A stretch of 64,000 bases of DNA from Cylicocyclus nassatus (taxonomy: Eukaryota; Nematoda; Chromadorea; Rhabditida; Strongylidae). Positions within the stretch are counted from its first letter, which is position 1. Each line of letters opens with the position of its first letter. Positions 58,041-64,000 of the stretch are shown piece by piece. A model generated the notes under the pieces. That model saw nothing but the letters and a program-made list of their open reading frames with translations. It made no database searches and was not told where the DNA came from. Location of the stretch: the NCBI GenBank assembly GCA_958299035.1, contig CATQJL010000112.1:69471117-69535116 (forward strand), written 5' to 3'. The translations under genes were made by a program, and so were the position numbers.

Positions 58041-58201
58041 CTTATCCCTCACTGTCGCTTCCCGCTGAGAACCATGTCAGAACTGGCAGCGAGCGGAGTG
58101 CTACAAAGTTTTCAGCGCGAAACGAAAGCGGCGGTTATAGCAGCCCGCTCGTTGCTAGTTTTGGCACGGTTCTCAGCGGGAAGCGACAGTGAGGCGATAA
58201 G
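58041..58201. mobile_element. Small palindromic MITE (~161 bp)
   Basis: CTTATCCCTCACTGTCGCTT at the left mirrors AAGCGACAGTGAGGCGATAAG (partly shown) at the right; inner CCCGCTGAGAACC / GGTTCTCAGCGGG. It lies in a ~255-bp block (57973-58228) absent from the left copy near 15080. Confidence 0.75.
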
Positions 58202-58229
58202 GCCTAAAGGAGCGATAAGGAGATTTTGA

Positions 58230-59480
58230 GATGTCAACTTCGAATAAGCGCCTTAAATTTGAATTAACGTGTTCTATGAACATCTTGCGGTATTGCACTG
58301 CTTTACCGTGAAATCGTGATGCAATTGACATACCATTCGAAAGAGCTCTTTAAGCTCTCTTGAACGTTGTATCATGCTTTTGAAAATCCTTTTGTTTTCA
58401 AGTAAGAAAGGTTAAAAAAACTTGAAAATTAACGATTTTTGCCGCAGTCAAAGGCCAAAAAATCATGCTTTAGCATAAATGTTCCGAAGACAGATGAAAT
58501 TCGGGTTAAACTGCATAAGGATGGATAGAGCGAAGAAAGCTCCATCAGATGGTAGGCAAACACATGCGTCCGCTTGCAAGGCAATAAACAACACATATCT
58601 CAGGTCTCAAAAATGCCAATGACCACATCGACTTTAAGCGCTGAGGCCAGCAAGCCATCGTGATTTGGTGATTGTACCTTCACCCACTGCAGCAATGGTA
58701 CGTTGGATAGTTTCACTTGTTTGACTGCGCAAATACTGCTCAAAGTTAGTTCATAATTGTCGAAGTAAATGGCTTCGCATTTCAGCAAGTTCAAAAATTA
58801 TTAATTATGTAAATGAACTTATTATAGATATTATTTGAAAGAAAACATTATGTTCCAACATCTATAAAAATCAGAGCATTTAGTGAGCTCTCCAAGTATA
58901 AATTTCTGCTAGAGAGTATGATGTCTCGCGCGCTCAAACTGTTGGCATATGAACTGCGTTTCGATTTTGTCTAGAAAACCTCGAAAAAAAATCACAGACC
59001 TTTTAACAAAACTTGTTATAACTGTTTTTTCCCGTTGGCTTAGATTTGACCGACAACCAGGGCTCGGCCAGCTGGCAGGCTGGATATCGTTTTGGGGCGG
59101 AAAGCAAAGAGAATATCTTTGTTGCGAGTATAGGCCGCTGTTTGCTAAAATTAGAAGGGCACGCCGCCAGCATGCCGAGGCATTTTCACTGGTTTTTTTG
59201 CTTATTTTATGCTCTCGAGTTGCTCTTTGAACTGAGATCATTTGCCAAGATTTTACAAAAACTGAGTAAAAAAGCAAGATTTTTGCTTAAGTACTCAGCT
59301 ATGCTGACTGTTGATCACAAATCTGTATCATGCTCACTTTTGATTTCTTAGAAACGCTGAAAGTTTTCTACGTGATATAAGTGATTCCGAACACAAAGCC
59401 TTTTAAGAAATCAAATGAAGAGTACCAGCTGCAAAACGTGAATGAGTGGGGGAAACCTGAAAATACGGATGTCGTAATGA
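58230..59480. other. Shared duplication tail, no gene
   Basis: Colinear with 15100-16250. No frame conserved in both copies. Confidence 0.45.
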
Positions 59481-59551
59481 TTTTCATTAGACCACTAGTT
59501 GGCTTATCCGGCTTCGCCCGACCCTGTCAAAGTTATGTCAGAAGTTACTAT

Positions 59552-60625
59552 CAGGGTCAAGCAAGGGGTGTGGCACACGCTCGCTGGTTACGACCCCCCC
59601 CCCCCGATTGCTGTCTTAATAAGACCCCCCTCCCTGAACTATATACCTAAGATAGCATTACCAGGGTTGAGAAAGAGGTCAGGCACAAGTCTTTCGAAAA
59701 CAACCCCCCCTCCCATGAAAGCCCTCAAACGACCCCTTCTTCTTCCTCTTAACCTCTGGACCTCAAAGTGTGACATTCTGGAGGACACCAGCTTTTTTTA
59801 GAGAGTTTTCAGATTTCTGAGAGCTGTACGCCTTCAAATTCCGATTTTCTGTGACTGCACTTTACAATCACAAGTAAATTGACGGCTGATTTTGATCTGA
59901 ATGGGCATATTTAAAGGGCCATAATTTTCTTATGGGTGGAGCGTTCGGCTCCAAATTTCCAGTGTAGCAAGAAGAAGCTATGTGCTCAATACTAATACCA
60001 GCAATGGAGCGCTTTCTGGATTTTGAAGGCAAGTTAAGGGGGTGCGGCACACCCCCTCGAAAGCTGCGGCAGCCGCAGCTTTCAAGGGGGTGTGCCGCAC
60101 CCCATTAACTATATCAAAAAACCATTTTTAGCGGACAGTATTTATACGAATCGATAGCTTAAACCTTGTAGATTCCATAGGACTGTTTGGAGCCTGATTC
60201 GTCTTCTTAGCTCTGAGTAATATTTGATGAAAGCACAGCGATCAAAAGCGAAAAATGGGAAAAAACAAGATTTTGGTTGACTTCTAATTCCACAGTTTGC
60301 AGGTCTTTTGGCGCGGGATTCCTGAGGTGGACAAAGAAGGAGTAGTGCTTTGTATTGAGTGCAAAAACGGATAGCTACTTCACCTTTGAAACAAAGTTTA
60401 CCATGTTGGAATTTGACCATTTCATTTAGGTAGCCTAGTATCTCGAATCTTCAGAATTCGCTCACACTTTGTCTACAGGGGTTAATTGACATACTAATTA
60501 TGGATATGATACAAATATCATGTTATCACTATTATCAGATTACCCAACTACGACCCCCTCCCCTTTTGACTCCTCAATACGACCCCCCAGGTGTGGCGGC
60601 GTGCCGCACCCCACGCTTGACCCTG
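59552..60625. mobile_element. hAT-like non-autonomous element with 8-bp duplication
   Basis: TIR CAGGGTCAAGCAAGGGGTGT at 59552 and GCTTGACCCTG ending 60625; exact 8-bp flanks GTTACTAT (59544-59551, 60626-60633). Inserted into the CCGGCTCCGC-type repeat, whose halves continue outside. No transposase. GACCCCCC runs occur near both ends. Confidence 0.9.
60039..60103. repeat. Near-perfect 32-bp hairpin
   Basis: Arms 60039-60070 and 60072-60103 pair with one mismatch; each contains GGGGTGCGGCACACCCCC and GAAAGCTGCGGC (or complement). It lies inside the hAT-like element and repeats its GTGCGGCACACC terminal theme. Confidence 0.85.
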
Positions 60626-60799
60626 GTTACTATCACTAGTCCAGTACAAACTTTTTTCCGTGCCCACTTCTACGTGCCAATTCCCGTTTTTCCCGTAAAC
60701 AGCATGCCTCCCCATTCACCCCAGTGACTCTCTGCCACGGAGATCATCTTTGCAGGAAAATGAATAAATACGACAAAAGATACAGATAATTCTGAAAGC

Positions 60800-61045
60800 T
60801 AATATCGGATTCGTAATCAGCATGCTCACTTACTCCCTCGTGCCAACTCCCAGCTCCGTAGCTTAATTTGTAAAAAATCGATAAAATCGATATCGATCGA
60901 TGACAAAAAGTAGCCTGTGACACTTGCCCGGTCCCGAAGTGTATGTATGCCAAGTTTGGTCCGGATCGGTTCGAAAATAAAAATTTCTATTTGGAACATA
61001 CGGTACAATCACACAAACATACAAAAGACATTCAGCTTTATGTAC
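60800..61045. repeat. TGGTCCGGATCGG repeat fragment
   Basis: Runs CAGCATGCTCACTTACTCCC, CAACTCCCAGCTCCGTAGCT, ATCGATATCGATCGATGA, CCAAGTTTGGTCCGGATCGG and ends at CATTCAGCTTTATG; the same order as 28290-28510. Provides the uninterrupted form of the repeat that elsewhere hosts the element at 28517. Confidence 0.7.
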
Positions 61046-61059
61046 AAGAAATATGTAGA

Positions 61060-61530
61060 GGAGTGGCAGACTGCGGCGGCGGGGGTGGGGCGACGGCAAG
61101 GGGTCGCGAACTCTCTGGAGGTCACTTAGGTATAAAAATATGGCAGTGCTTGTTCATATTTGTCAATAAATGCAATAATTTCAAAACTTTTCAAAATACA
61201 ATTCATCTTTGTAAAACAAATTTTCTCTTCTCAAATTTCGAGCTTCATCTCGCAAAAAATCTGGGAAGCATCAAACATTCGCCACTTATACAGAGCTGTT
61301 GTAAATTTTAGGTCGTTCCAAATCATTCAGCTTTTTTCAGGTGAGCGCTACATCCATAAGATGAAAGATTCGTGGAACATCTCGGTCGCACTGGTACAAG
61401 TTTTCATTATCTTTCAAGTATTTAGGATAGTGTTGCAGTGTCGCCAAAGGGCTCTCAGAAAAATAAAAACCCATGGTTTTTGCCATGGCCTGGGCAAGTT
61501 TCGCTAACCATCGCTGCCATGGCCAAGTTT
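61060..61530. repeat. Fragments of hAT-like and mariner-like ends
   Basis: 61065-61200 resembles one end of the 37798 MITE (GGTCGCGAACTCTCTGGAGG, AAATATGGCAGTGCTTG). 61308-61365 begins TTAGGTCGTTCCAAATCATT like a mariner-family end without a partner. 61460-61530 has short CCATGG / AAGTTTCGCTA repeats. Confidence 0.45.
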
Positions 61531-61874
61531 CGCTAGTTTTCTTATCTCTTGTATTTTCTTCCGTCGAAAAACCGGAGCACTCGCCAGAGCAAAGGTGTGA
61601 TCGGATTGCAGTTGTGTGCTTGTAGAACCACAATCAATAAATTCGGCTATGAGTTATGTATGTTGCTTTGTTCTTGTGCTTGTTTGAAAAATGTGAACGA
61701 AAGGGGTGTAGGGAACAGGATGGGGATGACTATGCAATAATTGAAATACTTCAGTTATAGCGCTTCAATTTGAATTTGTTCATTCCTATTCTTGACTAAT
61801 CTAATCACTGAAGCTAGCGGATCATTTGTGCAGTAGTGAGTATATAACTACTTATATTATATTAAGGACACATG

Positions 61875-62000
61875 TGGCAAGCCCGTGAAGGGCATTGAGC
61901 CTTTCTTTTCGTCTTACATGGTTGTATTAGACTCACCCAAATCGGAATACTGGCCTCCCTCCGACGCATCCAATCCAAAAAGTATAAAGGTGATCTGAAA
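61875..62000 (+). CDS. Possible internal exon, unknown
   Basis: Between an AG at about 61866 and a GTGATC donor-like site at about 61991, a frame reads CGKPVKGIEPFFSSYMVVLD then SPKSEYWPPSD. Composition is protein-like, but there is no partner exon or family match, so this is weak. Confidence 0.2.
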
Positions 62001-62229
62001 AAGTTGTTGATTGCGGACTTAAATATGTAAGATGAAACTTGCCAAAATCGCTAAGTTCAGCCAAAGCATCTTCATCATTGGCTCATTTCCTTCCTTTTTA
62101 TGTGCAGCCGATTCTGAAATGTGCTATAACGCCCCTATAATCATGACGCCAGTTTGGCTACATCATAATGCCAACATTTTGCTATTTCCAACTTCGGTGG
62201 TGATGGCTTATGATGTGAAATCATAGTAT

Positions 62230-63165
62230 TGATGGAACCTTTTTACAGTGACGCCGATGTTTAGATTGAACTAGAAGTATATTGACGATAATAAAGAAGA
62301 ATACTGATGCAATATCGAAAACTAAAGCTGTTTGTTGCTTTGTGAAAGTTCTTGGATGAGAAAGACAAGGATGCCGTAAATTTTAACAACATTATCGCGC
62401 TGTGTCTCCCTTTTTGCATATTTTGAAACTTTAACAAACTTATAGAATTCTGAAAAGTGGATCGTTAAGCACATGACAGCGAAGTAATCGTCAAGATTAT
62501 TCGAATAATCGGAACATGTACAATTCAGTACTAAAGAACGTTACACTTTCTTTGTTTTCAAGTTCATTTCAAGTCAAAAATTCAACGAGCAGTCATTTTT
62601 TCCAATTATGACCTTAAAAAATGACTGAATGTGTCTGGACCACGCCCTTTCCTTAAATTGCGAACTGCTCCGTTCCTTTTTCATTCTTCTAGTCGGTCCA
62701 TTGTCGCGAGCTGTTTTTAATATCTTACGATGTTTTAGCAGAAAATCCGTGTAAAAGAAACAAAGTTCTAGTTTGTCAAGAAGTACTAGCAGAGAGAGCA
62801 AAATCAGCTGATCAAACGTCGCATAAAGTTTGATCCTCATGCAGTTCGAGGACAGTTTTTCATGCTACTCAACAACAAGAAATCGTTGCCTCGAAATCCT
62901 ACCTGCACAGGCTTATTTGCACCATCTTAGAGCAAACATTCGTACAATTTCTATTTTTTGGCCAGATTTCGAAAAAACAAAAATGGCAAGCTTTGTCTTA
63001 TTCTTTCAAAAGAAATATTACCGTTACGCAGTTGCCACTAAAATTACAATGTCTTAGCTTGGTACATTAAGAAAAACTAACATACCTTGCACAACTCTCT
63101 CTACTGTACCTTCAATTTCTATGACTTGGACTGCATTACTGGGTTTATATGAGCCAATGGCGATC
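62230..63165. other. No feature seen
   Basis: AT-rich sequence without supported genes or clear inverted repeats. Confidence 0.3.
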
Positions 63166-63365
63166 CCAGGATTTTGGAGCGGGGGGGGGGGAGAATGTTT
63201 TTCTTAGTGAAGGTGCGGCCACGATCGTCAGCGGCGTCAGCCAAGCACTCTAAAAAATTTTTTAGGAACCTTCTCAAAGTTTTGTGGGCGCCCATGACCC
63301 AAAATATCAGTAAAAGAGGGCGTGGCAGCAACGCCCCCCAAAGAAATTTTTTCACTATAATTTAA
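63165..63365. mobile_element. Diverged hAT-like MITE
   Basis: AATGGCGATCCCAGGATTTT, a G-run, and GGCGTGGCAGCAACGCCCCC echo the order of 37798-38168 in inverse. One terminus and the duplication are not clear. Confidence 0.5.
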
Positions 63366-63449
63366 ACTTTTGAAAAATTCCAAAAACTAGTTTAATTATT
63401 CTCAAGTATAAACAAGCCACTTCTACATTTTTATGACCCATACTAGCTA

Positions 63450-63690
63450 GCTTTTCCGGCTCCGCTAGGCCCTTCGAAACACTATAAGAATGCTCTCATC
63501 CGTATCTCTGTACAATCTTTCCCTGTGCCCGAGTCTACATACCAATTCCCTTATTCCCGTTGTTTTAGTAATCAGCATGCTCGATTACCCCCTCTGCCAA
63601 CTCCCAGCCCCGTAGCTCAAACTTTGAAAAAAATCTATGAAATCCGTGAAAGATGTAGATATTATAATTTTAAAAACTAATACTGTATTT
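63450..63690. repeat. CCGGCTCCGC-type dispersed repeat
   Basis: CCGGCTCCGCTAGGCCCTTC through CAGCATGCTCGATTACCCCC and CAACTCCCAGCCCCGTAGCT. This copy joins the two repeat parts seen separately at 25205 and 28290, showing they belong to one unit. Confidence 0.7.
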
Positions 63691-63692
63691 CC

Positions 63693-63965
63693 TCCACAAT
63701 AGACGGCCGCCTCATCGTGGCGTGGGGGTGACACTGGGTGTCAAACTGCGATGCACAGCCGAGTGTATACTCTGGCAGGGCCCCCCAAGCTGTGAAGGAG
63801 TTCGACGTTTCCGGTTTCGGCCGGATGCTTAGCTAAGAGCCCGCCAGGCCAGATCCACCGCCCTCTGGTTTTCAGGTCGCTAGGCGGTTTCTCCCCGCTC
63901 CAAGCCCGGGGTCAGCGATCGCCCCGTGGAAATCAAGAGTTCGCCTAGTAAGTCTGCTCTTGTAG
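63693..63965. other. GC-rich block at window end
   Basis: A sharp shift to about 60% GC, starting near GACGGCCGCCTCATCGTGGC, interrupting the repeat above. No frame or RNA family recognised. A 5' region of another non-LTR element is one possibility; the sequence beyond the window would show it. Confidence 0.35.
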
Positions 63966-64000
63966 AAGAAAAATTTCATTACTCTACCAGTTAAAAGAAT

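Larger units (their letters stand above)
44003..59400. repeat. Segmental duplication, right copy
   Basis: Direct, colinear counterpart of 1-16250. The opening text CTGCGTGCCACCCAGCTAAA matches position 1. Private insertions here: 45179-46116, the composite 46708-51478 with its RTE, 55253-57614, and about 57973-58228. Confidence 0.8.

Noticed and set aside
57779..58192. 137-codon frame
   Set aside because: Its second half lies in the MITE at 58041-58201 and the frame is not kept in the left duplication copy.
62032..62226. 64-codon frame starting MKLAKIAKFSQSIF, signal-peptide-like
   Set aside because: The rest lacks any family pattern and no partner exon or polyadenylation context stands out.

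Overview
The window looks like nuclear DNA of a nematode. Gene pieces have short GT-AG introns (51 nt in the plexin fragment) with T-rich acceptors. The best gene is a CAP/SCP-TAPS secreted protein of the kind expanded in parasitic nematodes. The repeats are mostly Tc1/mariner-type DNA elements plus an RTE-type retrotransposon. The species cannot be fixed from sequence alone; a clade V (strongylid/hookworm-like) worm is only a guess. Almost nothing here is an intact gene. The window is an accessory, repeat-built region with three pieces of a CAP gene family, a plexin fragment and a few orphan exon-like ORFs.

The main layout is a colinear segmental duplication. Roughly 1-16250 matches 44003-59400 in the same order and orientation. 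Each copy holds a Tc1-like composite element (550-5145 and 44578-51661), a minus-strand CAP gene (9692-11020, mostly open; 53563-54923, decayed) and a shared gene-free tail. The copies differ by private insertions, so one copy often gives the empty site for an element in the other. Left-only: a 1.5 kb element with CAGGGTGTCCC ends (6799-8292), a mariner-like element (11187-12066) and a 2.5 kb palindromic element (12069-14592). Right-only: a mariner-like element (45179-46116), an RTE with two nested small elements (47117-51328), and a Tc1-like element containing two more elements (55253-57614).

The middle (16-44 kb) holds a 500-N scaffold gap flanked on both sides by cDNA-amplification adapter sequence, and next to it a third CAP fragment. 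It also has a gag-only LTR retroelement with a 5-bp target duplication (25641-27434) inserted in a palindromic repeat with a dimeric ~120-bp tandem array, two 1 kb mariner-like palindromes, and a 4.15 kb palindrome (35531-39682). That palindrome carries a 10-bp two-orientation array in each arm (8 and 24 units) and has a hAT-like MITE in its loop. A tail-to-tail inverted pair of plexin fragments (40113-41308) follows.

The likeliest undescribed system is the family of long palindromes with CAATACYGCTCA ends and TA target duplications (12069-14592, 35531-39682, and a degraded relative near 19830-21760). They share internal modules, encode no recognisable transposase and have arms about 97-99% alike. 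One sits exactly in the TA duplication made by a mariner-like element.
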